The position numbers were made by a program, and so were the translations under genes. The notes beneath the pieces are model-generated. The model saw nothing but the letters and a program-made list of their open reading frames with translations, did no database searches and had not been told where the DNA came from. Of a stretch of 64,000 nucleotides of DNA, positions 1 through 9,673 are shown piece after piece (the first letter of the stretch is position 1; each line of letters begins with the position of its first letter). The DNA lies in the NCBI GenBank assembly GCA_017307955.1, contig JAFKFV010000024.1:19107-83106 (forward strand), written 5' to 3'. The DNA comes from Allobosea sp. Its GTDB lineage: Bacteria; Pseudomonadota; Alphaproteobacteria; Rhizobiales; Kaistiaceae.

Positions 1-1748
1 GCAGGATCGATCAGATCGGCTATTCGCTGCGAGCGTTGCCCCCAGACCTTGATGATCTGCGCCAGCGCCGCGCGGTCGCCGAGCTTCTGGGCGGCGAGCG
101 CAAGACCGAAAGCCGCGGGCTCGAGATCCGGCTTCCAGGTGAGCGCCGCCGAGAACCAGCGCGCCGCCGCCACCGTCTGGCCGGTGTTGTAGGCATACCA
201 GCCGAGATCCTGGGCGCCGGGCGCATATTTCGCGTCGCCGATGACCTTGGCCATGCGGGCCATGACCTCCGGCTCGATCTTCGCCGGCGGGTCGAGCGCG
301 AGCAGCGCCGTCGCCACGACGAGATAGGCTTCCTTGTTTTCCGGGCTCGCGTCGCGCCAGCGATAGGCCGCGGCCTCGGCTTCGGCGGGCCGGTCCAGCG
401 CGTTCAGCGCATAGGCGAGGCCCTGGGCGATCTGCGGCGTGTCGGCCCGCGTCTTGGCGAGCGCCCACCACATCGCCGAGCTCTCGGCGTCGTTATGCGT
501 GAAGAGGTAGGAGGCGAGAAGAACAGCGTCATCCGGCTTGTTGCTCGCCCTGGCGATCTCGCCGAGCAGCGCGAGATCCTCGGCAGGCGCCGTGCGGCTG
601 GCGTCCTTCGCCGCAGAGCCTATCCGGCGGCGCGCGATATCGCCCTTGACCGGGGCGAACTCGCCCTTGCCGTCGGGTCCGACACGCTCGAGCGCCAGGA
701 GATCGGCAAGCTCGGCATCGCCGAGATAGGCCATGGCCTTCTGGACGGTGGCGAGGCGCTCCTTGGGATCCTGGCAGTTCGTCAGCACATAGACATCGAC
801 GTCGCGGGCGCGGCCCGCACGGTCGCTGCGGGCAAAGGCCTCCGCGAGCCGCCACAGCACATCGACATCGGCGCAGGTGAGCAGGCTGGGCGTCGCCGCG
901 GCGATCTGCACCACGGTCTCCCATTGCTTGGCGTTCGAGGCGTTGACCAGCCGCTCGCGCTGCTCACCGACATCGAGGCGGGCAAGGAGATCGGCCGGCG
1001 GCGTCCAGCCCGGCTGAGACGCGACACGATCGGCAATCGCGGCTCGGACGGCGGCGTAGTTTCCCTGGCTGTAGAGCTGCCACATGTTGTCGAGCAGCGT
1101 ATCGACCACCGGGATCGGCGCGGTCATGTCGGCCGGCGGATACCAGCTCGGATAAAGCGCGCGCAGCCGGGCGATCTCGGCGTTGAGGCGGCGGGTGTCG
1201 CCCTGGCGCGCAAAATAGCGAAGCGCCGTCTCGTCGACGGCGGGCATGCCCGAGGCAGGCGCTGCGCCAGTGCCGGACTGCGGAGCCGCCGCGGTCCCCT
1301 GGGCCGGCTGCGGCTGGACGGGCTGCGCTGCGGCGGGTGCCGACGGCGCAGGCTGCGCGGCGGGCGCCTGAGCCGGTGCCGTGGCGGCCGGCGCTGCCGG
1401 AGCGGTCGCGCCCGGCCGGACGATCGTGTTGGCGCCGGGAAGCTGGACGCCCCCTCCCCCGGCCGGCGTCTGAGCGCCCGGCAGCACCACCGGCGGCGAC
1501 GCCTGCAGCTGCTGCGACTGTGCCATACGGTTCGCGCCGAAGACGTCGTCGGCGACGGGAATGGCCGAGGCCGCGTCGGCGGTTTGCAGGAACATGCCGG
1601 CGGTCGCCGCCGACGAACTGGATCCGTTCGACCGCATCACCTGCGAGAGATCGTCCGTCCGCGTCGCCGCCTGGCGCACGAAGACGGCACCGAGAATGCC
1701 GACGATCGCGACCGAGCCGATGACGAGAAAGATCCCCCTCACAGGCAT
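1..1748 (-). CDS. bcsK: Cellulose-operon TPR protein, BcsK-like (3' end beyond window)
   Basis: This reading frame starts at an ATG at 1748, overlaps the end of bcsZ by 10 bp, and is open to the left edge, so the C-terminus is missing. The visible 582 residues begin with one hydrophobic anchor (residues about 5-23), then a Ser/Ala/Pro-rich linker (about 35-165), then alpha-helical repeats rich in A-L-Y and W-Y spacing that look like TPR/Sel1-type repeats (for example around WYAYNTGQTVAAARWFSAAL). It is the last visible gene of the bcsN-A-B-Z series. Alphaproteobacterial type III cellulose operons carry such a TPR protein, called BcsK, in place of the outer-membrane exporter BcsC. It probably scaffolds the synthase complex at the inner membrane or periplasm. 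The BcsK name is inferred from context and architecture. Confidence 0.7.
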   Translation of the reverse strand, partial: MPVRGIFLVIGSVAIVGILGAVFVRQAATRTDDLSQVMRSNGSSSSAATAGMFLQTADAASAIPVADDVFGANRMAQSQQLQASPPVVLPGAQTPAGGGGVQLPGANTIVRPGATAPAAPAATAPAQAPAAQPAPSAPAAAQPVQPQPAQGTAAAPQSGTGAAPASGMPAVDETALRYFARQGDTRRLNAEIARLRALYPSWYPPADMTAPIPVVDTLLDNMWQLYSQGNYAAVRAAIADRVASQPGWTPPADLLARLDVGEQRERLVNASNAKQWETVVQIAAATPSLLTCADVDVLWRLAEAFARSDRAGRARDVDVYVLTNCQDPKERLATVQKAMAYLGDAELADLLALERVGPDGKGEFAPVKGDIARRRIGSAAKDASRTAPAEDLALLGEIARASNKPDDAVLLASYLFTHNDAESSAMWWALAKTRADTPQIAQGLAYALNALDRPAEAEAAAYRWRDASPENKEAYLVVATALLALDPPAKIEPEVMARMAKVIGDAKYAPGAQDLGWYAYNTGQTVAAARWFSAALTWKPDLEPAAFGLALAAQKLGDRAALAQIIKVWGQRSQRIADLIDP

Positions 1749-2806
1749 TTCGACTGCCTCTCCGCGAGATAGGAGACCGACAGCAGATAGAGCGTCGCCG
1801 GATAGTAATGCGTCGGCGTGAAGAGCCGCAGATCGGCGGGGATCGGCGTGCCATCATCGACGCAGGCGACGAGCGCCGCGAGCATGCGATAGCCCGGCTC
1901 GCTCAGCGTCGCGGCCGTCTGGTTGGTCTCGACATTGATGAGCGGCAGGCCGCGCATCTGGGCACCCCGCCAAGCCGACTCGAAGGGTCCGAGCCATGTC
2001 TTGTCGGTGATGCCGGCCCGGATGAGATAAAGCGGAATTCGAATCGCATTGTAGCCGAAAAGCGGATCGAAGCCCGCGGCCGGCTTCGGCGCGCTGTCAT
2101 GCAGCGAGATCCACTCGCTGGGCAGCTCGGATTGGCCGAAGCGCGACGCGGCGGTGAGGTCGAGGCCGGATTTGGCGAGCCGCTGCCAATCGGTTTGCGG
2201 CGCCAGCTGCTGCAGGACGGGCAGTGCCTCGAAGACCCAGTAGGAAAGATTGATGACCGGCCCGTCGTCCGGCCGGTCGGCCGCGGTGAAGCCGTTGACG
2301 CCGGGCAGGAGGATCAGGTTGCCGTCATGCTCGATAACCGAGGTCTTGCCGACTGCCTCGGCGAGCGCGGCGGCTGCTGCGGTGTAGCGCGGAATCTCCC
2401 AGGCGCGGCCGGCCATCGCGAGCGCATAGGCGATGAGGATGTCGCCGTCGCTCGCATTGTTGATGTCGGGCACGTGCGGGTCGCTCGGTCGCCACATCCA
2501 CACCGACAACCCGTCGCTCCGCAACAGCATCTGCGTCTGGGTGAACGACCAGATGCGCTCGAAGCTGGCGCGGTCGTCGCCGGCGAGCGCGAGGAGCAGC
2601 CCATAGCCCTGCCCTTCGCTGTGGCTGATCGAACCATTGGCATCGTCGATGACGCGGCCCGACACGTCGACGAAGCGCGCGGCATAGGCCTGCCAGACGG
2701 CCGGACTGATCGTGCCCTGGATGCGCAGCGGCACGGTTTCGGCCTGCGCGGCCGAAACGCCGAAGAACGCCATGAAGGATGCGAGGATAAGGGCGGCGCC
2801 GTTCAC
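1739..2806 (-). CDS. bcsZ: Periplasmic endo-1,4-beta-glucanase of GH8 family (BcsZ)
   Basis: The 355-residue product begins with a clear signal peptide (about 1-22, ending A-Q-A). It then shows the GH8 layout: the catalytic acid lies in the SEGQGYGLLLAL segment near residue 63, and the second acidic residue in the DGDILIAYALAMAG segment near residue 120. BcsZ trims or edits the nascent beta-glucan in the periplasm and is part of nearly all bacterial cellulose operons. The ATG overlaps the bcsB stop codon (ATGA), and the next TPR gene overlaps its end, so translation is probably coupled along the operon. The length is normal for the family. Confidence 0.93.
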   Translation of the reverse strand: MNGAALILASFMAFFGVSAAQAETVPLRIQGTISPAVWQAYAARFVDVSGRVIDDANGSISHSEGQGYGLLLALAGDDRASFERIWSFTQTQMLLRSDGLSVWMWRPSDPHVPDINNASDGDILIAYALAMAGRAWEIPRYTAAAAALAEAVGKTSVIEHDGNLILLPGVNGFTAADRPDDGPVINLSYWVFEALPVLQQLAPQTDWQRLAKSGLDLTAASRFGQSELPSEWISLHDSAPKPAAGFDPLFGYNAIRIPLYLIRAGITDKTWLGPFESAWRGAQMRGLPLINVETNQTAATLSEPGYRMLAALVACVDDGTPIPADLRLFTPTHYYPATLYLLSVSYLAERQSKCL

Positions 2807-5484
2807 GACGGCCTCCCGAGGCGGAAGAGAAGGCCGGAGGTGATGATGCCGAGCACGAAGCAGAGACCGATCAGGCAGAACGCATAGAACACGATATTGC
2901 TCGAGAACCAGTTGGCGGCGATGAGGCGCAAATTCTGGATCGAAAGCGGCTGCGTCACGACGAACTGATAATTGGCGACCGGCTGAGTCTCCAGCCGCCC
3001 GGTCTGCGGGCTGAACCAGCTGAACTGGCCGCGGACATCCGACCAGGTCTCGATGGCGGCGATCGCCGTCGCGCCTTCGACAAGATCGGCCGACGAGGGC
3101 GCCGTCATCATCGTCCAGGTGCCGCCGCCGCCGGGGCTGACGGCCTGGGCAATCAGAAGCGTCGACCGCGCCTTGGGCTCGAAGGCGACCTCCTGTGCCG
3201 GGCCGATGCGCAGCGCCGAGAAGGAGATATCGAAGTTGCGCTTCATCCAGTCCTCGAAGGACGAGACCTGCCCGCGCCAGCCGCCCCCACCTGAGAGGGC
3301 CGTGCGCCAGCGGTCGAACACGGCATCGGTGCTCTCCGGTGGACCGTTCGGCGAGACCGTCGTATCCGGCAGATTGGTTCCGGGCAGCGTCACGCTCGCT
3401 CCGGCACCGGCATCGCTCGGCGCGACATTGAGTTCCGGCCGCCAGTTGACCCGAACCGATTCTGCGATCCCGAGCCTCGACAGCATGCCGTCTGTGAACT
3501 GCGATGCGACGCCGACGAAGATCGCATTCTGGTCGCCGACGTTTGCCGGAGCCGTCAGCGCCAGCGGAACGACGCGGCCGGCCTGCGTGGCGAGGCGGTT
3601 CACGAAGGTCGCCGCAGCAGAAACGGTCTCCGCATCGCTCCGCCCGAGGACGATCGACGACGCGGAGGGAGCGGTGTTGTAGGGCGCGCCGGTGCCGGCC
3701 ATCGCGGCGAGGTTTGGCCGCCGCGCGATGCGGGCGAATTGCGGCATCGAGAATTCCGAGGTGTCGAACAGCACGAAGCGGTCCGAACCTGCGATCGAGC
3801 CACCGGGGGCGCAGGCGGCGTCGGCAGCCGTGTTCAGCACCGCCTCGATCATGATCGTGTTCACGCCGGGCCGGAAATGGCGGAACGGGATCTGTACGGG
3901 CAGATGGCGGAAGATGCCGCCCGTCCGGTTCACGATCCGCGTCGTCGCCGCGATCTGGCCGTTGACATAGAGGTCGATATGGCTCGCGGGCAGCACCTCG
4001 GAGGTGTAGGCGGCGTCGAGCAGGACGATGGCCTCGCCATAGGCCTCGGCGTAGAAATCCGAAGGCACGGCGACGGAGAAATAGGTCCGGAAGCGGCGGC
4101 CGGAGAACTGCTGTGTCGTGACACCGAGGCTGGCGAGCGACACCGACTCTGGACCGGTGAAGAGCCGCACGTCCGGCGAGAGCCAGGCGGCGGTATTCAA
4201 CGTGTTGCGCGGGGTGTTGGCCGGGCGGTCCGCCTGGCCTGCGATCGCCTCGACCGCCGCGCCGACCTGGCCCCAGTTGGCGCCGGTGATCGCGAGCACA
4301 TTGGCGCCAATCGACGGCTCCTGCAGAAAGTTCACGACCGGCTGTGTCGCGGCCGCCGTGATCGGGGAAGAGATCAGCGGATTGATGTCGGCGCCTGTCC
4401 CGAGCAGCACGGTCAGCGTTCCTGGCGCGTCGTCGGTCGGTACCCGGTCGAGCACCTGAACGTCCGGATTGGGATAGGCGCCGAGCACACCGATCGCCTG
4501 CGAGAGCTTCAGCACATTCTCGATCGCCGCACCCTGGGCGGTGGCGGGGGCGACGATGCGGATACGGGTGGTGCCATCGGGTCCATAGCCGACGGCCGGC
4601 AGATCCTGGAGCGACTGCAGCAGGCTCGTTGATCCGCCGCCCTGGAAGGTCAGCAGCGTCTTGGAAGGATCGATGTCGGTCCAGAGCTCATAGGTCGACT
4701 GGACGGAGCAGTCGGTCCGGTGGCGCTGGAAGGCCTGCATGCGCAGCACATTGCCGCCGGCGCGCAGAAGCCCGGCGGGCAGCGCCATCGAGACGGTCTT
4801 GAAATCGTCGGACGAGGACAGCGGCGTCTCGAGCACGACGGCATTGTTGATGACGACACGCAGGCGCGACGCCTCCGGCATCACGACAATCGCGTTTTTG
4901 TAGGCAACCGAAAGTTCGGCCTGCTGTGCCGCCTCGTTGGCCGTCAGGAAGACCGACCACGAGCGCTGGTCGTTCTCGCCGGCGAGACGGAGCGTCCGCT
5001 GCGGAACGATGTAGCGAACGAGGTCGGCGCTCTCCGGTGCCGGCGTCGCCGCTGGGGTTGTAACGGGAGCAGCCGATGTTGCGGGCGTCGATGCGGAAGG
5101 GGCAGCCGGCGCGACCTGGATGGCGCTCGCCGCGGCGGGCGGCACAACCGGCGTGATCGGGATCGAGGGGATGTCGACGCCCCCTGCCGAGGCCGGCCCG
5201 CGGATCGACGGCACCATGGTCGGCACCGTGAAGCGCGATGACGGCGCCGCACCCGGCATCGGCGGCATCGGCTGGGCCACCTCGCCGGACGGCTGGATCT
5301 GCAGCGGCGCGACATAGCCCTGCGGCATCGGCGCGCTCGGCTGCGATGGGGCGAAGACATCGGGCCGCGCCGGCAGTTCGCCCTGTTCCGCGCCCATGTT
5401 GAAGGGCTGCGGCGCCTGTGCGACCGCCGGCAGCGCCATCATCAGCGCCGCGAGAAGAGCCAACGAGGAAGCGGCGAATCTCAT
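2803..5484 (-). CDS. bcsB: Cellulose synthase regulatory/periplasmic subunit BcsB
   Basis: The product has 893 residues. The ATG at 5484 overlaps the bcsA stop as ATGA and is followed by a signal peptide (MRFAASSLALLAALMMALP, cleavage near AQA). An earlier in-frame extension to 5649 lies inside bcsA and lacks a membrane signal, so it was rejected. After the signal there is a long Pro/Ala/Thr-rich stretch (about 25-150), then the BcsB carbohydrate-binding and flavodoxin-like region. A single C-terminal transmembrane helix (NIVFYAFCLIGLCFVLG, near 870) anchors it to BcsA. BcsB guides the glucan through the periplasm. The Pro-rich insert is longer than in enterobacterial BcsB but is common in alphaproteobacteria. 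Confidence 0.93.
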   Translation of the reverse strand: MRFAASSLALLAALMMALPAVAQAPQPFNMGAEQGELPARPDVFAPSQPSAPMPQGYVAPLQIQPSGEVAQPMPPMPGAAPSSRFTVPTMVPSIRGPASAGGVDIPSIPITPVVPPAAASAIQVAPAAPSASTPATSAAPVTTPAATPAPESADLVRYIVPQRTLRLAGENDQRSWSVFLTANEAAQQAELSVAYKNAIVVMPEASRLRVVINNAVVLETPLSSSDDFKTVSMALPAGLLRAGGNVLRMQAFQRHRTDCSVQSTYELWTDIDPSKTLLTFQGGGSTSLLQSLQDLPAVGYGPDGTTRIRIVAPATAQGAAIENVLKLSQAIGVLGAYPNPDVQVLDRVPTDDAPGTLTVLLGTGADINPLISSPITAAATQPVVNFLQEPSIGANVLAITGANWGQVGAAVEAIAGQADRPANTPRNTLNTAAWLSPDVRLFTGPESVSLASLGVTTQQFSGRRFRTYFSVAVPSDFYAEAYGEAIVLLDAAYTSEVLPASHIDLYVNGQIAATTRIVNRTGGIFRHLPVQIPFRHFRPGVNTIMIEAVLNTAADAACAPGGSIAGSDRFVLFDTSEFSMPQFARIARRPNLAAMAGTGAPYNTAPSASSIVLGRSDAETVSAAATFVNRLATQAGRVVPLALTAPANVGDQNAIFVGVASQFTDGMLSRLGIAESVRVNWRPELNVAPSDAGAGASVTLPGTNLPDTTVSPNGPPESTDAVFDRWRTALSGGGGWRGQVSSFEDWMKRNFDISFSALRIGPAQEVAFEPKARSTLLIAQAVSPGGGGTWTMMTAPSSADLVEGATAIAAIETWSDVRGQFSWFSPQTGRLETQPVANYQFVVTQPLSIQNLRLIAANWFSSNIVFYAFCLIGLCFVLGIITSGLLFRLGRPS

Positions 5485-7673
5485 GCTGCACGCTTCTCCG
5501 CCGCGACCGCGCCGCCGCGCTCGCGGCGCAGCGACTGGATCAGATAGCCGAGCCCGCGGCCGGTCTGGTAGACCGAGAGGCCCACGAACCAGATCGTGCC
5601 GCGCAGGATTCCGATATTGACGCGGCGGTTCCACTGGAACTTCGACCACTGGTCCGAGCTCGAGAAGATGAGGTCCGAGATCAGCCGGTAGTGATCGGCG
5701 ATCGTCGGCTCGTAGCGGCAGCCGAGAATGACGCCCTTCGCACCCGGCGCGATCGTGCGCACCGTGATGGGGAGGTCACGAGTCGGGATATCGACGCTCG
5801 TCTTGAAGCGCAACGAAGCCGTCATGCCGCGCTCGACATCCTTAGGCGTCAGCCCGTTGACATTGAGGCGCGCACCACCGACCGACGCATCCTCGACGGT
5901 GCCCTGAACGACGCGGTCGCCGATGATCACCTCGCAGCGCCGGCGCACGTCGATGCGGCGGCTCTGGCGGTTCTCCTGACGCTCCGAGATCACGCCCAGC
6001 GCGCAGCCCGCGATGAGGATGTTGAGAAGGTTCCAGCCGCCAACGACGAGCGCGACATCGGCCTTGTAGGGTTCGGCATAGATGCGCCAGATCGTCATGA
6101 ACACGCCGGCGAGCAGCACGAAGAAGATGATGTAGAACGGCCGCGCCAGTTCCGAGAGCCGCGCCCTGTCGAGCGACTCGTTCTTGGCCGTTACCTTGAA
6201 GGTCGGCTTGCTCGGATTGAGGATCACCGAGATGAGCGCCGGCAGCAGATAGACGCCCTGCACGAACTCATAGAGCTCCGAGATCCATGGCCATCGGAAG
6301 CGGCCATAGAGGTAGTTCTGCATCATGAGGTTCACGAGCATGTAGGACGAGGTATAGGCGATGAACTCGCCACCCGATGCCGTGAAGATCTCAAGGTCGA
6401 GGAACAGATAGCAGAGCGGCGCCAGCAGGAAGATCCAGCGCGTGATCGGGAACAGCCAGAACAGCGTCGACGACATGTAGCAAAGGCGCTGCGGGATCGA
6501 GAGGCCGCGCTTCCCCGGCGGGAAGCGGAAGCGGAGGATCTGCATCATGCCCTGCGCCCAGCGGCTGCGCTGGCCGATGAAGGACGTGAAGGTAGCGGGC
6601 TGCAGGCCGGCGATTAGCGGCCGGTCGACATAGACGCTGCTCCAGCCAGTCGCATGCAGTTCAAGCGCCGTCTCGGCGTCCTCGGTGATGCTGATGCCCG
6701 AAAAGCCGCCCGTCTGGTCGAGCGCCTCGCGCTTCAGCACAGCGGCCGAGCCGCAGAAGAACGACGCGTCCCATTTGTCGAGGCCGCGCTGGATGATGCC
6801 GTAGAACATCTCGTTCTCAGAGGGCATCGTCTCGAAGGTGCGGAGGTTGCGCTCGATCGGATCAGGATTGAGGAAAAAGTGCGGCGTCTGGACGAGAAAG
6901 AGCTTCGGGATCTGCTGGAAATAGCCGACCGTATAAGTGAGGAAGTCGCGCGCCGGCGCGTGGTCGGCGTCGAACACGGCAACGAGATCGCCGGTCGAGA
7001 CCTTGAGGCCGTTGTTCATGTTGCCGGCCTTGGCGTGCTCGTTCTTCTCGCGCGTCAGGTAACGGCAGCCGAGATCGGCAGCGAGTTTCTGCAACTCGAT
7101 ATAGCGATCCTCGGCTTCCTGAGCCGCCTCAATATTCTCAGAATTGCGCTTCTGGACGGTGCCGCCGTCGTCGAGCAGCCACACGGTCAGCTTGTCGGCT
7201 GGATAGTCCATCGCCTTGGCGGAAGCCAGCGTGGTCGCGAGGAGCGCCGGCTCCTCGTTGTAGGTCGGCACGAAGACGTCGACGGTCGGCAGGTCTGGAT
7301 CGGACGACGAGACCTTCAGCGTCCGCGGCGCCATCGGCCGCATGACGACGAACAGCGACAGGAACAGCATGAAAATGCTGTACATTTCGGCGAGATAGAC
7401 GAGGAGGCCGGGGATGAAGTCCTCCGGCTGGTTGAGCGGCGGCAGCGTGCTCGTCGTGCGCCAATAGGCGTAGCGCAGCACGATCGACGTGCCCAGCGCG
7501 AGGGCGATCTGACGCCAGACGCCCTGCCGCGTGAACAGCTTCAGGAGGATCATCGCGCCGACGACAACGGCGCCTGCGACAAGATGCGCCTGCAGATTGA
7601 TCGGCAGCGTGATCAGGATCGTCATCACGACGGCCGCGAGTGCCCAGACAAGGGCATAAACTATCCGCGCCAT
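5481..7673 (-). CDS. bcsA: Cellulose synthase catalytic subunit BcsA with PilZ domain
   Basis: The 730-residue inner-membrane enzyme polymerises UDP-glucose into beta-1,4-glucan and extrudes it. Hydrophobic helices flank a GT2 core with the expected motifs: TYNE near 137, LLDDGG near 167, FDADH near 234, TEDAE, and QRSRWAQG for the QxxRW site. The C-terminal third has further membrane helices and then a PilZ c-di-GMP receptor: an Arg-rich switch (SRRIDVRRR) followed by DASVGG, matching RxxxR...DxSxxG. Activity is therefore expected to need c-di-GMP. It is separated from bcsN by about 170 bp and translationally coupled to bcsB. Confidence 0.96.
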   Translation of the reverse strand: MARIVYALVWALAAVVMTILITLPINLQAHLVAGAVVVGAMILLKLFTRQGVWRQIALALGTSIVLRYAYWRTTSTLPPLNQPEDFIPGLLVYLAEMYSIFMLFLSLFVVMRPMAPRTLKVSSSDPDLPTVDVFVPTYNEEPALLATTLASAKAMDYPADKLTVWLLDDGGTVQKRNSENIEAAQEAEDRYIELQKLAADLGCRYLTREKNEHAKAGNMNNGLKVSTGDLVAVFDADHAPARDFLTYTVGYFQQIPKLFLVQTPHFFLNPDPIERNLRTFETMPSENEMFYGIIQRGLDKWDASFFCGSAAVLKREALDQTGGFSGISITEDAETALELHATGWSSVYVDRPLIAGLQPATFTSFIGQRSRWAQGMMQILRFRFPPGKRGLSIPQRLCYMSSTLFWLFPITRWIFLLAPLCYLFLDLEIFTASGGEFIAYTSSYMLVNLMMQNYLYGRFRWPWISELYEFVQGVYLLPALISVILNPSKPTFKVTAKNESLDRARLSELARPFYIIFFVLLAGVFMTIWRIYAEPYKADVALVVGGWNLLNILIAGCALGVISERQENRQSRRIDVRRRCEVIIGDRVVQGTVEDASVGGARLNVNGLTPKDVERGMTASLRFKTSVDIPTRDLPITVRTIAPGAKGVILGCRYEPTIADHYRLISDLIFSSSDQWSKFQWNRRVNIGILRGTIWFVGLSVYQTGRGLGYLIQSLRRERGGAVAAEKRAA

Positions 7674-7844
7674 GCGCTTTCCTCAGCCTCGCTCGATCCG
7701 CTCGCGGTCCACGTCCCCGGCGCAGTCCGAATCCCGGCGCCCTATCCGAGCCGGATTCGAATGCTCGTAAACCTCGCTTTCTCACCTTCTCTCAGTTCTT
7801 GGTGAACATTCCGTCAGCGCGATCGCTCGGATTGTCGCCAATCG

Positions 7845-8831
7845 TCACGGCGGCGGCACAACGGGATAGCCTTCGAGGGGCGTCGCCTCCGCCGGTGGCG
7901 TGGCCGCCGCTCCCGTCTTCACCGACGCCGTCAGGTCTGCCGCGGTCACGCCCGTATCGAGCGGAACGACGGCCGCCCCTTCCCGTATCACCTCGACGGG
8001 CGGCGGTGTCGCGACCACCGGCTGGACCGTCGCCGCCCTGCGAACCGTCCTGGTGGCCGGCTCGACGGAACCGGTCGTGTAGACAGTCGGCGGAGGCAGG
8101 ATCGACACGCCCGGCCGGCCCAGATCCTCCGGCACCGGCGGTATGCCGTTATAGGGATTCCACCGGCCAGAAAGGAAATAGGAGTTGATGTTGAAGCTGG
8201 TCATCAGCGTCAGCAGGTCCGTCTCCCGCGACGCCGGCGCGCAGAAGCGCAAGCGGATGAGGATGGCACCCTGCCGGCTGAACCAGTTACCGTTGACATT
8301 GTTGGCCTGGATGCGCTGCCAGGCATAGATGCAGGTGTCGCCGCCGGATCGGCCCGTCGCATAGCCGAAGGGACCGTAGCGGTTCTGCGTGTAGTAGTTC
8401 GAAACGCTCATCTTGACGCCCGGCAGATACCAGCCGAATTCGCGGCTGACATTCAGAAGCGTCAGAGGATCGTTGCCCATGCGGTTCTGGGGCGCCGTCG
8501 TCTGGACCACCGGCCCGATCATCGTCACCCAGAACTTGTTCTCGCCGACGACGCGGGCGTGGTTCTCGAGCGTGATCTCCTGCGTCGTCGCATTGGCATA
8601 GTTGCGTTCGACGATGCCGAGGATCGCGGGGCCACCGGCCGGCATGTCGATGAAGGAGCGCTCCACCGAGGCGCGGCTGGCCTGGGAACTGGTGATGATC
8701 TCCTGCGGCTTGGCCGCGCAGCCGACGAGCGCGAGAGCGCCGAGGCAGACAGCCGCGATGGCTGCGCGGCTGTTGCCCCGCTCCACCTGCCGCCGCCCTT
8801 CGGACACCGTCCACTGCATCGCCTGACCCAT
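7845..8831 (-). CDS. bcsN: Cellulose biosynthesis lipoprotein BcsN
   Basis: The product has about 328 residues. A basic N-terminus precedes a hydrophobic stretch and a lipobox (LALVGC), so it is probably a lipoprotein. The middle (MIGPVVQTT..., MGNDPLTLLNVSREFGWYLPGVKM) resembles the rhizobial BcsN family, and the C-terminus is a low-complexity Pro/Val/Thr tail. BcsN is found just upstream of bcsA in Agrobacterium-type operons; its exact role is not established. Starts at 8831 and 8819 are both possible, and the frame is open up to a TTG at 8870; no strong ribosome-binding site settles it. It is the first gene of the visible operon. Confidence 0.82.
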   Translation of the reverse strand: MGQAMQWTVSEGRRQVERGNSRAAIAAVCLGALALVGCAAKPQEIITSSQASRASVERSFIDMPAGGPAILGIVERNYANATTQEITLENHARVVGENKFWVTMIGPVVQTTAPQNRMGNDPLTLLNVSREFGWYLPGVKMSVSNYYTQNRYGPFGYATGRSGGDTCIYAWQRIQANNVNGNWFSRQGAILIRLRFCAPASRETDLLTLMTSFNINSYFLSGRWNPYNGIPPVPEDLGRPGVSILPPPTVYTTGSVEPATRTVRRAATVQPVVATPPPVEVIREGAAVVPLDTGVTAADLTASVKTGAAATPPAEATPLEGYPVVPPP

Positions 8832-8910
8832 CGCCGCAACACCGATCGGACGTCCTCCGAAGGCCCACAAGCCATTGGAATCTGATCGTCCTCCTGCTGG
8901 CAGAGTCGTC

Positions 8911-8942
8911 GGGGCATGGTTAATGCCGAGTTACCATGCCCC
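8911..8942. promoter_or_regulatory. Inverted repeat with CtrA-like box upstream of the cellulose operon
   Basis: A perfect 10-bp inverted repeat (GGGGCATGGT / ACCATGCCCC) encloses a TTAA-N7-TTAC element at 8920-8934, one base off the CtrA consensus TTAA-N7-TTAA. It lies about 90 bp upstream of bcsN and just downstream of the HIT gene, both on the minus strand. It is followed by TGTTTT on the plus strand, so a terminator is an alternative, but no plus-strand gene precedes it. An operator for bcsN is inferred. Confidence 0.45.
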
Positions 8943-8981
8943 TGTTTTCGTTCACGAAGCGGTAAGGATGAATGAAGAATG

Positions 8982-9398
8982 CTACGCCGCACTGCCGATG
9001 CTGCGGCGCAGCAATCCCGCGATGCGTGCACTCTCGCCCTCTGTGCGCGGCTGACGTGGGCGATAGGTCCAGACGGGGTCGGGCCAGGCGGCGTCGCCCG
9101 GGCTGCGGCCGATGACATGAATGTGCAGCTGGCTGACGACATTGCCGATCGCGGCGACGTTGAGCTTGGCGAAGGGCAGCGCGGCCTTCAGCGCATCGGC
9201 CGCGAGACGGACCTCCTCCATGGCCCTGGCCAGATCAGGCGCCGGCAGGTCGGTGAGTTCCGTCAGGCCCGCCCGGCGTGGGAGGAGCAGCAGCCAGGGA
9301 AATCGCGCATCGTCCATCAGGCGGACATGGCAGAGTGCGAGGTCGCCCACCGCGACGCTGTCGGCGAGGATGCGGGGATCGACGGCGAATTCCGACAT
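8982..9398 (-). CDS. HIT-family nucleotide-binding/hydrolase protein
   Basis: The product has 138 residues, starting at the ATG at 9398 after a good ribosome-binding site (AAGGAGAATC). It has the histidine-triad fold signature near residue 92: QLHIHVIGR, where the first histidine of HxHxHxx is replaced by Gln. This replacement is common in a proteobacterial HIT subgroup, and the central catalytic HxH is kept. Family members hydrolyse or transfer nucleoside monophosphates from phosphoramidate or dinucleotide substrates; the substrate here is unknown. It lies upstream of bcsN in the same orientation, but the inverted repeat between them suggests separate transcription. Confidence 0.85.
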   Translation of the reverse strand: MSEFAVDPRILADSVAVGDLALCHVRLMDDARFPWLLLLPRRAGLTELTDLPAPDLARAMEEVRLAADALKAALPFAKLNVAAIGNVVSQLHIHVIGRSPGDAAWPDPVWTYRPRQPRTEGESARIAGLLRRSIGSAA

Positions 9399-9673
9399 GA
9401 TTCTCCTTGGGCGCTGCGCCGACGCGGCTTTCTTGCCACAGTGCAGCGCAACGCGCCTGCGCGGCCGACTCGGCCCCTGCATCCGCCTTGACGCTGCCGC
9501 AATGCAGCAGTCATCGATAGGGACGACGCCCCGGTCAAGCCGCCGCGTCGCCCTCTCCGCAAGTTCCCTTCCGAGGTCGTCGTGCCTGCTCCCGTCGCCT
9601 TGCGCGTCCGCGCCGTCGCCAGACGGATCGAAGCCGCATGTCCGTGCCTGTCCGATGAGCGGGGGGCTGCGCG

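Noticed and set aside
36..8870. Long plus-strand frames over the cellulose operon
   Set aside because: They are Arg/Asp-rich shadows of the bcs genes and show no known domain.
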